Assembly: GCF_014204515.1 (NCBI RefSeq)
Contig: NZ_JACHLI010000033.1
Coordinates: forward strand, 1 to 64,000
Origin: Pseudomonas nitroreducens
GTDB taxonomy: Bacteria > Pseudomonadota > Gammaproteobacteria > Pseudomonadales > Pseudomonadaceae
Direction: 5' to 3'
Length of the DNA: 64,000 nucleotides
Positions within the stretch are counted from its first letter, which is position 1; every line of letters starts with the position of its first letter. Below, in pieces: positions 17,912-26,142 of this stretch. The translations under genes and the position numbers were made by a program. Below the pieces are notes generated by a model, which was not told the origin of the DNA, did no database searches, and saw nothing but the letters and a program-made list of their open reading frames with translations.

Positions 17912-20494
17912 ATGATCAACCTTGACCTGCAACAACTCGTCCAGGCGCTGGACGCCGAAACCCGCCGCGACCTGGAAGGCGCTGCCGAACGCTGCGTTGC
18001 CCGTGGCGGCAGCAGGATTCTCGTCGAGGACCTCCTGCTGGCTCTTCTGGAACGCCCGCAGGGTCTGCTGCAGCGAGCACTGCAGGATGCCGGCATCGAC
18101 GCTGGAGAACTGGCCGCCGCACTTCAGCCGAACGCCGAGAACAGCGCCTCACGCAACCCGGTGTTCGCCGCTGAACTCATGCAGTGGCTGCAGGACGCTC
18201 TGCTGGTTGCCAACCTGGAACTGCGCGAGAGCCAGATCGACCAGGCCGCGTTGATCCTCGCCCTGCTGCGCAATCCTCTGCGCTATGCAGGCAGTCACTA
18301 CCAGCCGCTGCTGGCGCGCCTGAACGCGGACCGCCTGCGCGACTTCGCCTTGTCGCAGAAGCCCGAAGAGGGTGCCACGCCGGTTTCCGGCAAAGGCGAA
18401 TCGCTGCTCGAACGCTTCACTCACAACCTCACCCGCCAGGCCCGCGAGGGCAAGCTCGACCCGGTACTCTGCCGCGACAGTGCGATCCGCCAGATGATCG
18501 ACATCCTCGCTCGACGCCGGAAGAACAATCCGATCGTGGTCGGCGAAGCCGGCGTCGGCAAGACCGCCGTGGTCGAAGGACTGGCTTCGCGCATCGCCGC
18601 CGGTGAGGTGCCGCACGCACTGCAGGGCGTCGAGCTGTTGTCGCTGGATATGGGCCTGCTGCAGGCCGGCGCCAGCGTCAAAGGAGAGTTCGAACGCCGC
18701 CTCAAGGGCGTGATCGACGAAGTGAAGGCCTCGGCCAAGCCGATCATCCTGTTCATCGACGAGGCCCACACGCTGATCGGCGCCGGCGCCCAGGCCGGCG
18801 GTTCGGATGCGGCCAACCTGCTCAAGCCCGCACTCGCGCGTGGCGAGCTGTGCACCATCGCCGCCACCACCTGGGCGGAGTACAAGAAGTACTTCGAGAA
18901 GGACCCGGCGCTGGCCCGGCGCTTCCAGCCGGTGCAGCTGCATGAGCCCACGGTCAGCGAAGCGGTGACCATCCTGCGCGGCCTGGCGAAGGTCTACGAG
19001 GCCAGCCACGGCATCTATCTGCGTGACGATGCGGTGGTGGCCGCCGCCGAACTCTCCGCCCGTTACCTGGCTGGTCGCCAGTTGCCGGACAAGGCTGTCG
19101 ACGTGCTCGACACCGCCTGCGCCCGAGTGCGTATCAGTCTGGCCGCCGCGCCGGAAAGCCTGGAGCGGCTGCGCGGCGAGCTGGCCGAGGGCGAGCGCCA
19201 GCGCCAGGCGCTGCGGCGCGACCAGGAGGCCGGGTTGAACATTGACCAGGACGCTCTGCTGGCCCTGGAGGCCCGGCTGGAAGAGGCCCGCGCCCAGGAA
19301 GCCGCGCTGCAGCAACGCTGGCAGCAGCAACGCGATCTCGCCAGTGAACTGCTCGACCTGCGCCAGCAACTGGCCGCCGCCCGCGCCGACGTGGAGCGCC
19401 AGGAAGAAAGCGCCGACCTCGAACAGCGTCTGCATGACGTCCATGCCTCGCTGCGCGACGCGCAGGAGCAGGAGCGCCTGGTCAGCTTCGAAGTCTGCCC
19501 GCGACTGGTTGCCGAAGTGATCAGCCACTGGACCGGCGTCCCGCTGTCGCAACTGGCCCGCGAGCACAACGCCAAGGTCGCCAGCTTCGCCGCCGATCTA
19601 CGCCAGCGCGTACGTGGCCAGGAGCAGGCCGTGCAGGCGCTGGACCGCGCCATGCGCGCCACCGCCGCCGGCCTGAACAAACCCGATGCGCCGGTGGGGG
19701 TGTTCCTGCTGGTCGGCCCCAGCGGCGTCGGCAAGACCGAAACCGCACTCGCCCTGGCCGACCTGCTGTATGGCGGCGAGCGCTTCCTCACCACCATCAA
19801 CATGTCCGAGTTCCAGGAGAAGCACACCGTCTCACGCCTGATTGGCGCCCCGCCGGGCTACGTCGGCTACGGCGAGGGCGGCATGCTCACCGAGGCCGTC
19901 CGGCAGAAGCCCTACTCGGTCGTGCTACTCGACGAGGTGGAGAAAGCCGATCCGGACGTGCTCAACCTCTTCTACCAGATCTTCGACAAGGGGATCGCCA
20001 ACGACGGTGAAGGCCGCGAGATCGACTTCCGCAACACGCTGATCCTGATGACCTCCAACCTCGCCAGCGAGCGCATCGCCACGCTCTGTGCCGAAGGCCA
20101 TCGCCCGCCCGCCGCAGAGCTGGAAGAGGCCATTCGCCCGGCACTCAGCCGGCACTTCAAGCCCGCCCTGCTGGCTCGCATGCGCGTAGTGCCCTACTAC
20201 CCGGTCAGTGGCGACGTACTGCGCGAACTGGTGCAGCTCAAGCTCGACCGACTCCGCGAGCGCCTGCAGCGCCGCCAGCTCGACTTCAGCCACTGCCAGG
20301 CACTGGTCGATCACCTGGCTGAGCGCTGCACCCAGAGCGAGAGCGGCGCGCGGCTGATCGACCAACTGATGGATGCCCACCTGCTGCCGCAGATCGCCGA
20401 CCGCCTGCTCGACGCCATGGCCGCTGGCGTCACCCTGCGCCAGGTGCACGCGACGCTGGACGGCGATGGCCGTCCGGTCTGTGAGTTCAGCTGA
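17912..20494 (+). CDS. clpV: T6SS sheath-disassembly ATPase ClpV (TssH)
   Basis: An 860-residue Clp/Hsp100 AAA+ ATPase that extracts TssC from contracted sheaths for reuse. Visible are the N-terminal Clp repeat domain, the first Walker A GEAGVGKT (211-218) with LFIDEAHTLIGAG, a coiled-coil middle rich in Gln/Glu/Leu (about 430-540), and the second Walker A GPSGVGKT (602-609) with VVLLDEVEKADP. The start MINLDLQQ (17912) follows TAAGGA; the longer open frame from 17840 overlaps tssG. Length and order match clpV2 of the P. aeruginosa H2-T6SS. Confidence 0.97.
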   Translation: MINLDLQQLVQALDAETRRDLEGAAERCVARGGSRILVEDLLLALLERPQGLLQRALQDAGIDAGELAAALQPNAENSASRNPVFAAELMQWLQDALLVANLELRESQIDQAALILALLRNPLRYAGSHYQPLLARLNADRLRDFALSQKPEEGATPVSGKGESLLERFTHNLTRQAREGKLDPVLCRDSAIRQMIDILARRRKNNPIVVGEAGVGKTAVVEGLASRIAAGEVPHALQGVELLSLDMGLLQAGASVKGEFERRLKGVIDEVKASAKPIILFIDEAHTLIGAGAQAGGSDAANLLKPALARGELCTIAATTWAEYKKYFEKDPALARRFQPVQLHEPTVSEAVTILRGLAKVYEASHGIYLRDDAVVAAAELSARYLAGRQLPDKAVDVLDTACARVRISLAAAPESLERLRGELAEGERQRQALRRDQEAGLNIDQDALLALEARLEEARAQEAALQQRWQQQRDLASELLDLRQQLAAARADVERQEESADLEQRLHDVHASLRDAQEQERLVSFEVCPRLVAEVISHWTGVPLSQLAREHNAKVASFAADLRQRVRGQEQAVQALDRAMRATAAGLNKPDAPVGVFLLVGPSGVGKTETALALADLLYGGERFLTTINMSEFQEKHTVSRLIGAPPGYVGYGEGGMLTEAVRQKPYSVVLLDEVEKADPDVLNLFYQIFDKGIANDGEGREIDFRNTLILMTSNLASERIATLCAEGHRPPAAELEEAIRPALSRHFKPALLARMRVVPYYPVSGDVLRELVQLKLDRLRERLQRRQLDFSHCQALVDHLAERCTQSESGARLIDQLMDAHLLPQIADRLLDAMAAGVTLRQVHATLDGDGRPVCEFS

Positions 20495-20504
20495 GGTGGG
20501 CGAT

Positions 20505-22013
20505 ATGTTCCTGCGCATCCCACAACCCCTGAACTACGCCGAGGCCCTGCTCGATCAGTACGCCAGCCTCGCGCGCGCGGCCGACGCCGGCAGCCTGCTC
20601 GGCCAGTTCGTCCGCGCCGCCGGCGAGTTGGCGGGCTGCGAGCTGGTCCAGCTGTATCTGCTGGATGCCGGCCACAGCACGCTCGGCCTGAATGCCGAGT
20701 GCCTCGACGGCCTCCTGCAACCGCGCGAAGCCGCCAGCCTGCCCGCCGACTACAAGGACGAGCAACTGCTGCAGTACAGCCTGTGCCAGAACCGCGTACT
20801 GAGCCTGGCCGAGCTCAATGACAGCCTGCACGACACCAGCTTCCTGCCGGCCTGCAACACCCCCTGGCGAGCTCTGCTGTGCCTGCCGCTGCTCGACTCG
20901 CGGCAGGCAGTCCAGGGCCTGCTGCTGTGCGCCAGGCATGCCCCCGGCGACCTCGCCGGCTTCGCCCGCTCCCTCGGCCAGCTCGGCACCTTCGTCCACG
21001 CCCAGCTGCAATTGCTCCTGCGACTGCGCTATCCGCAGCGCGATAGCCAACCCGCGGCGCCAGCCCCCTGCGCCAGCGGCTACGGGATGATCGGCAACAG
21101 CCCGGCGATGCGCCGCACCTACCAGTTGATCGGCAAGGTCCTGCACAGCCCCTACACCGTCCTGCTCACCGGCGAGACCGGCACCGGCAAGGAACTGGTC
21201 GCCCGCGCCATCCATGACTGCGGCACACGCCGCACCGCCAGCTTCGTCGTGCAGAACTGCTCGGCGCTGCCCGAGCACCTGCTGGAAAGCGAGCTGTTCG
21301 GCTATCGCAAGGGGGCTTTCACCGGCGCAGATCGCGACCGCCACGGCCTGTTCGATGCGGCGCACGGTGGCACCCTGTTCCTCGACGAAATCGGTGACAT
21401 GCCGCTGATCCTGCAAGCCAAGCTGTTGCGCGTCCTGCAGGAAGGCGAAATCCGCCCGCTGGGCAGCAACGACACCCATCGCATCGACGTGCGTATCGTC
21501 GCCGCAACCCACCGCGACCTGGAGTCCATGGTCAGCAGCGGCGCCTTCCGCGAAGACCTCTATTACCGACTGACGCAGTTCCCCATCGAGCTGCCGCCAC
21601 TGCGCCAGCGTGGCGAAGACATCCTCGAACTGGCGCGCCACTTTGCCGACAAGGCCTGCTCCTTCCTCCAGCGCGCTCCCTGCAGCTGGTCCAGCGCCGC
21701 CCTCGATCGGCTCGCCAAGTACGGCTTTCCCGGCAACGTCCGCGAGCTCAAGGGCATGGTCGAGCGCGCGGTGCTCCTGTGCGAGACGGGCGAGCTGCTG
21801 CCCTCCCATTTCAACCTGCGTGACAAGCCCGTGGAGAACGGCAACACCTCGAACCTGCGCGAGCGCCTGGAGCAGGTCGAGCGCTCGATACTGCTCGAAT
21901 GCCTGCGCAGGAACGGCGGCAATCGCACCCTGGTCGCCCACGAACTGGGGCTGCCGCGGCGCACCCTGCTGTACCGCCTGGGGCGCCTGCACATCCACAC
22001 CCACGAGGCCTGA
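20505..22013 (+). CDS. Sigma-54-dependent transcriptional activator of the T6SS (Sfa2 type)
   Basis: A 502-residue bacterial enhancer-binding protein. The N-terminal third is GAF-like; the AAA+ domain has Walker A GETGTGKE (223-230), the sigma-54 contact loop GAFTGA (270-275) and GGTLFLDEIGDM; the C-terminus is a Fis-type helix-turn-helix (NGGNRTLVAHELGLPRRTLLYRL). The start at 20505 has GAGGTGG upstream and lies 10 bp after clpV. It occupies the place of sfa2 (PA1663) in P. aeruginosa, where such activators regulate T6SS genes with RpoN. Likely targets here are the hcp and tssA promoters at 8507-9162. Confidence 0.9.
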   Translation: MFLRIPQPLNYAEALLDQYASLARAADAGSLLGQFVRAAGELAGCELVQLYLLDAGHSTLGLNAECLDGLLQPREAASLPADYKDEQLLQYSLCQNRVLSLAELNDSLHDTSFLPACNTPWRALLCLPLLDSRQAVQGLLLCARHAPGDLAGFARSLGQLGTFVHAQLQLLLRLRYPQRDSQPAAPAPCASGYGMIGNSPAMRRTYQLIGKVLHSPYTVLLTGETGTGKELVARAIHDCGTRRTASFVVQNCSALPEHLLESELFGYRKGAFTGADRDRHGLFDAAHGGTLFLDEIGDMPLILQAKLLRVLQEGEIRPLGSNDTHRIDVRIVAATHRDLESMVSSGAFREDLYYRLTQFPIELPPLRQRGEDILELARHFADKACSFLQRAPCSWSSAALDRLAKYGFPGNVRELKGMVERAVLLCETGELLPSHFNLRDKPVENGNTSNLRERLEQVERSILLECLRRNGGNRTLVAHELGLPRRTLLYRLGRLHIHTHEA

Positions 22014-22024
22014 GCGAGCCGTCC

Positions 22025-22075
22025 ATGAACCCACCTCAAGTCCACATCGATCACATCCCCATGGAGGTCGTCTGA
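22025..22075 (+). other. Possible 16-codon leader ORF coupled to the next lipoprotein gene
   Basis: ATG at 22025 opens a 16-codon frame (MNPPQVHIDHIPMEVV) whose TGA (22073-22075) overlaps the ATG of the following lipoprotein gene (TGATG). It may simply be spacer sequence, since the ribosome-binding site in front of it is weak. The GGAGG inside it (22062-22066) serves the downstream gene. Confidence 0.2.
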
Positions 22076-22215
22076 TGCCCCCACTTCGCTGGCGTGCCGT
22101 CCTGCTCGCCCTCGCCACCTCGCTCGCCCTCGGCGCTTGCAGCGGCAACTACAAGTTCAACGACAAGGACTACCGCCCGCTGGGCGAGCCACAGACGGTC
22201 AACCGTCGCAACTGA
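22075..22215 (+). CDS. Small T6SS-associated lipoprotein
   Basis: A 46-residue lipoprotein: signal segment AVLLALATSLALGAC with lipidated Cys22, then a 24-residue mature part (SGNYKFNDKDYRPLGEPQ...). A gene for a similarly small protein (PA1664) occupies this position between sfa2 and fha2 in the P. aeruginosa H2 cluster. Its role is not known to me. It has a good ribosome-binding site (GGAGG at 22062-22066) and lies 17 bp before fha. It is easily missed because of its size. Confidence 0.7.
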   Translation: MPPLRWRAVLLALATSLALGACSGNYKFNDKDYRPLGEPQTVNRRN

Positions 22216-22232
22216 ACCAGGAGCACAGAACC

Positions 22233-23429
22233 ATGGAACTGGTATTCGAAATGGTGAGCGCCCAGCAGTTCGTGCCCGGCCTGCTGACCAGCAAGACCTT
22301 CAAGGAGGCCGGCGGCATGATCGGCCGTGCCGAGGATTGCGACTGGGTTATCCCCGACGCCCGCCGCCACCTGTCCAACCATCATGCCCAGGTCAGCTTT
22401 CGCGACGGCGGGTTCTACCTGACCGATGGCAGCAGCAACGGCGTTCAGCTCAAGGCCAACGGAGCGCGCCTGCAGAAGGGCGTGCCACAACGCATCGAGC
22501 ATGGTGCGGTGTACTGCCTGGGCGACTTCGAGATCCGCGCGCGCCTGGTGCAGGACCCGGCCATCTTCGGTGAGGAAATCGGCCGACCACGCCCCGCCGG
22601 CAGCATCATTCCCGACGACGCCTTCCTCGCTCTCGACCCGCTGGCAGCCATCGACCAGCAGGAGCGCATCTACGCCGAGAGCGAAGACTACGCAATGCTT
22701 GGCGCAGGCCACACCGACACCCGCTACCAGGCCGACTACGCGCCGATCGACATGGAGAGCCTGCCGCTGCCGCAACTGGTAGAGCCGCCGCAGGAGATCC
22801 GCCCCGCTCCGCCAGCCGAGGTGGAGCGCCAACCGGAAGGCTTCTGGCAGCGCTTCGGCGAACAACTGGGCGTGAGCTTCGAAGGTCTGGATCAGGATGC
22901 CCGCGAGGCCCTGGCAATCCAGGCGGCGCGACTGCTGCGCCAGTGTGTGGGCGGCATCCAGCAGAGCCTGCGGACCCGTACCGAGCTGAAGAACGAACTG
23001 CGCCTGGCGCTGACCACCGTGCAGGGCCACGGCGGCAACCCGCTCAAATCCAGCGCAGACAGCCGCGAAGCGCTGAACGCCCTGCTCCTGGGCGCACGGC
23101 CCGGCCAGGCGAGCGCCGAGCAGTCGGTCTACCGCGCCTTTTGCGACCTCCAGGCACACCAGGTAGCGCTGCTCAGCGCCAGCCGCGCCGCGGTGCGCGG
23201 CACGCTTGAGCATTTCGCCCCCGAGCAACTGGCGCTGCGCTTCGAGCGCGACGGGCAGGTATCCCGCCTCGCTGGCGCGGGTGGCCGCTGGCGTGCCTAC
23301 GGGCGCTACCACCAGTCCCTGCGCCAGGACGACGAATGGGGCGAACGCCTGATCGCCCGTGATTTTGCCCGTGCCTATGAGGAACAGGTCCGCCTGATCG
23401 CCACCCTCAACAGCGAATCCCAAGGATGA
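22233..23429 (+). CDS. FHA-domain T6SS regulatory protein (TagH/Fha2)
   Basis: A 398-residue protein with an N-terminal FHA domain: the phosphothreonine-binding pattern GRAEDCDWVIPD, LSNHHAQVSF and YLTDGSSNGVQL (about residues 31-75). The C-terminal half (QRFGEQLGVSFEGLD..., AARLLRQCVGGIQQSLRTRTELK) is the T6SS-type FHA-associated region. It works with the kinase and phosphatase encoded at the end of the operon in threonine-phosphorylation control of the system. The start MELVFEMVSAQQF (22233) is preceded by CAGGAG. Its stop overlaps the tssJ ATG by 4 nt. Confidence 0.92.
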   Translation: MELVFEMVSAQQFVPGLLTSKTFKEAGGMIGRAEDCDWVIPDARRHLSNHHAQVSFRDGGFYLTDGSSNGVQLKANGARLQKGVPQRIEHGAVYCLGDFEIRARLVQDPAIFGEEIGRPRPAGSIIPDDAFLALDPLAAIDQQERIYAESEDYAMLGAGHTDTRYQADYAPIDMESLPLPQLVEPPQEIRPAPPAEVERQPEGFWQRFGEQLGVSFEGLDQDAREALAIQAARLLRQCVGGIQQSLRTRTELKNELRLALTTVQGHGGNPLKSSADSREALNALLLGARPGQASAEQSVYRAFCDLQAHQVALLSASRAAVRGTLEHFAPEQLALRFERDGQVSRLAGAGGRWRAYGRYHQSLRQDDEWGERLIARDFARAYEEQVRLIATLNSESQG

Positions 23430-23920
23430 ACCGCATGCCCGCTCTCAGATCCATCGCCCTGCTCGCCCTGGTCGTGCTGACCAGCGCCTGCTCGGCGCTC
23501 TCGCCCTACTCGAAGATCACCAAGCTGGAGCTGTCCCTGAGCGCCAGCGACCAGTTGAACCCGGACCTCGACGGCCGCCCCTCGCCCATCGTGGTGCGCC
23601 TGATCGAACTGAAGAGTCCGGTGGCCTTCGAGAACGCCGACTTCTTCAGTCTCTACGACCGCTCGCGTGAAGCCCTGGCACCCGACCTTGTCGCCAGCGA
23701 GGAGATCGAGATGCGTCCCGGTGAAACCCGCGAGCTCAAGCTCACGGTGAACGACGGCAGCCGCTATGTCGGCGTGCTGGCCGCCTACCGCGACCTGCCG
23801 GAGACCCGCTGGCGCTACGTGGTGACCCTGGCCCCCGTGCAGCTCAATCGCGCCGACCTGCGCCTGGACCAGACCGGCATCCAGGCGCTCGCCGACGCCA
23901 GCCAGGCGAAGGGGAACTGA
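23426..23920 (+). CDS. tssJ: T6SS outer-membrane lipoprotein TssJ
   Basis: A 164-residue lipoprotein that anchors the TssJLM membrane complex in the outer membrane. The signal segment SIALLALVVLTSAC ends in lipobox LTSAC with Cys22. The mature part shows the beta-sandwich pattern of TssJ: SPIVVRLIELKSPVAFENADFF, followed by the MRPGETRELKL block. ATGA overlap with fha upstream and one base to tssK downstream. Confidence 0.93.
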   Translation: MNRMPALRSIALLALVVLTSACSALSPYSKITKLELSLSASDQLNPDLDGRPSPIVVRLIELKSPVAFENADFFSLYDRSREALAPDLVASEEIEMRPGETRELKLTVNDGSRYVGVLAAYRDLPETRWRYVVTLAPVQLNRADLRLDQTGIQALADASQAKGN

Positions 23921-23921
23921 G

Positions 23922-25253
23922 ATGGTCGCGCAAAAAGTCATCTGGCGCGAAGGCATGCTCCTGCGCCCGCAGCATTTCCAGCAGAGCGACCGCTACTACG
24001 ACCACCAGCTCAAGGCCCGCACCCGTCTGCTCGGCCGTTACGCCTGGGGCTTCTTCGAGCTGGAGATCGACAGCCAATTCCTCGCCACCGGCAAGCTGGT
24101 GCTCAGCCGCGCTTCAGGCGTGCTGCCCGATGGCACCCTGTTCGACCTCGCCAGCCACGACGAACCACTGGCCCTGGACATCCCGCCGAACACCAGCAAC
24201 ACGCCGATCTACCTGGCGCTGCCGCTGGTCACCGGCAACCACGTCGAAGCCCGCCGCAGCGAGCAGATCGACGTGCTGGCGCGCTACACCACCCGCGACC
24301 TGGAAGTGGCCGACTCCAACGCCGGCGACAGCACCAGCAGCCAGGTCACCTGCGGCCGAGCCGACTTCCGCCTGTTGCTCGGCGAGCAACGCAACGATCA
24401 GGCCTACGTGCGCCTGAAGGTCTGCGACGTGCTCGACACCTCACCGGACGGTCGCATCACGCTCGACCCCGACTTCATCCCCAGCCACCTGCACTTCCAC
24501 GAGAGCGGCTACCTGCTGTCGTGTCTCAAGGAAGTGGTCAGCATGCTCGGCCACCGCGGCGACACCCTGGCCGAACGCATCCGCTCCACCGGCAAGGTCG
24601 GCGGCGCCGAGGTCGGCGACTTCATGATGCTGCAGTTGATCAACCGGACCGAGCTGGTGCTGCGCCACAACCTGGATCTGGAGCAGGTGCATCCCGAAGA
24701 GGTGTACTGCACGCTGCTGGCGATGCTGGGCGACCTCGCCACCTTCTCCAGCGAAACCAAGCGCCCGCGACTGGACGGCCGCTACCAGCACAGCGACCAG
24801 GGCGCCAGCTTCCGCAGGCTGATGGAAGCCATCCGCCAGGTGCTGTCGATGGTGCTCGAACAGCACGCCATCGAACTGGTCCTGCAGCAGCGCCAGTACG
24901 GCATCCTGGTTTCGCCGCTGCACGACCACAAGCTGCTCGCCAGCTCCTCCTTCGTACTCGCCGCCAGCGCCCAGTGCGAAGCGGAGGAATTGCGCCAGCG
25001 CCTGCCGGCGCACCTCAAGGCCGGCCCGGTGGAGCGCATCCGCCAGCTGGTCAACCTGCACCTTCCGGGTATCCGCGTGAAGCCATTGCCAGTGGCGCCG
25101 CGACAGATCCCGTTCCACGCCAACAAGACCTACTTCATCCTCGAGCTCAACCCGGAAGAGCAGGCGCAGCTGGAGCGATCCGGCGGTTTCGCCTTCCATG
25201 TGTCCGGCGAATTCTCCGGGCTCGAACTGAAGTTCTGGGCCATCAGGAACTGA
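23922..25253 (+). CDS. tssK: T6SS baseplate protein TssK
   Basis: A 443-residue TssK (VasE/HsiJ2), the trimeric linker between baseplate and membrane complex. The N-terminus AQKVIWREGMLLRPQHFQQ is a family hallmark. Further blocks are the LPDGTLFDL motif, FIPSHLHFHESGYLLSCL and the C-terminal IPFHANKTYFILELN and FHVSGEFSGLELKFWAI. Spacing of one base to tssJ and 4 bases to tssL shows tight operon packing. Confidence 0.97.
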   Translation: MVAQKVIWREGMLLRPQHFQQSDRYYDHQLKARTRLLGRYAWGFFELEIDSQFLATGKLVLSRASGVLPDGTLFDLASHDEPLALDIPPNTSNTPIYLALPLVTGNHVEARRSEQIDVLARYTTRDLEVADSNAGDSTSSQVTCGRADFRLLLGEQRNDQAYVRLKVCDVLDTSPDGRITLDPDFIPSHLHFHESGYLLSCLKEVVSMLGHRGDTLAERIRSTGKVGGAEVGDFMMLQLINRTELVLRHNLDLEQVHPEEVYCTLLAMLGDLATFSSETKRPRLDGRYQHSDQGASFRRLMEAIRQVLSMVLEQHAIELVLQQRQYGILVSPLHDHKLLASSSFVLAASAQCEAEELRQRLPAHLKAGPVERIRQLVNLHLPGIRVKPLPVAPRQIPFHANKTYFILELNPEEQAQLERSGGFAFHVSGEFSGLELKFWAIRN

Positions 25254-25257
25254 GCGC

Positions 25258-26127
25258 ATGATCAAGGAAATGGATTACCCGCAGGACGACAAGACCGTGC
25301 TGGTCGGCCGCGAGGGCGAGGACCACTCGAGCAGCCCGCTGACCGACTTCGCCGAGCCGCCGCGCTTCGAGCAACTGGAAGCACGGATGATCTACGCCGC
25401 GCGGCTGCGCCCGGAAGAGACCTTCAACATCAGTCTCAACCCGCTGGTGGCCGCCGCCGCCGAGCTGCTCTCGGACGTGGTGCGGATCAAGCACTCCAGT
25501 GCCGGCGAAGACCTGCGCACGCTCAATGACAAGCTGAGCGCCGGCATCCGGCAATTCGAAATGCGCGCCCTGCACGAGGGCGCCGAGAACAGCCAGGTGA
25601 TGGCCGCCCGCTACGTGCTCTGCACCGTGCTCGACGAAGCAGTGGTGACCACCGACTGGGGCAACGAAAGCGAGTGGTCGCAGATGAGCCTGCTCAGCAG
25701 CTTCCACAACGAGACCTTCGGCGGCGAGAAGTTCTTCCAACTGCTGGAGCGCCTGTCGCGCAACCCGGTCAAGCACCTGCCGATGCTGGAGCTGATGTAC
25801 CTGTGCCTGGCCCTGGGGTTCGAAGGCAAGTACCGCGTGCTGCCGCGCGGCATGCTCGAACTCGAAGCGGTGCGCGACAGCCTCTACCGCCAGATCCGCC
25901 AGTTGCGCGGCGACGTGCCCCGTGAGCTGTCACCACAGTGGGAAGGCCTGCGTGACTCGCGCCAGCGCCTGGTACGCATCGTGCCCTGGTGGCTGGTAGC
26001 GCTATTCACCCTGGTCTGCCTGGTGGTGATGTACACGGGATTTGCCTGGGTACTCGACGACCAGCGCGAGAGCGTTCTGCAACCCTATCAGCAACTCGAC
26101 CCGGCTCCGGTCGAGCCCAAGTCGTAA
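25258..26127 (+). CDS. tssL: T6SS inner-membrane protein TssL (DotU)
   Basis: A 289-residue DotU-family protein. Residues 1-225 form the cytoplasmic helical domain (FNISLNPLVAAAAELL, FEMRALHEGAENSQVMAARYVLCTVLDEAV, FGGEKFFQLLERL). A single C-terminal membrane helix follows (WWLVALFTLVCLVVMYTGFAWVL). There is no peptidoglycan-binding OmpA-like extension, as usual for H2-type TssL. It partners with TssM encoded 15 bp downstream. Confidence 0.96.
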   Translation: MIKEMDYPQDDKTVLVGREGEDHSSSPLTDFAEPPRFEQLEARMIYAARLRPEETFNISLNPLVAAAAELLSDVVRIKHSSAGEDLRTLNDKLSAGIRQFEMRALHEGAENSQVMAARYVLCTVLDEAVVTTDWGNESEWSQMSLLSSFHNETFGGEKFFQLLERLSRNPVKHLPMLELMYLCLALGFEGKYRVLPRGMLELEAVRDSLYRQIRQLRGDVPRELSPQWEGLRDSRQRLVRIVPWWLVALFTLVCLVVMYTGFAWVLDDQRESVLQPYQQLDPAPVEPKS

Positions 26128-26142
26128 CACAGGGAAAGTGTG

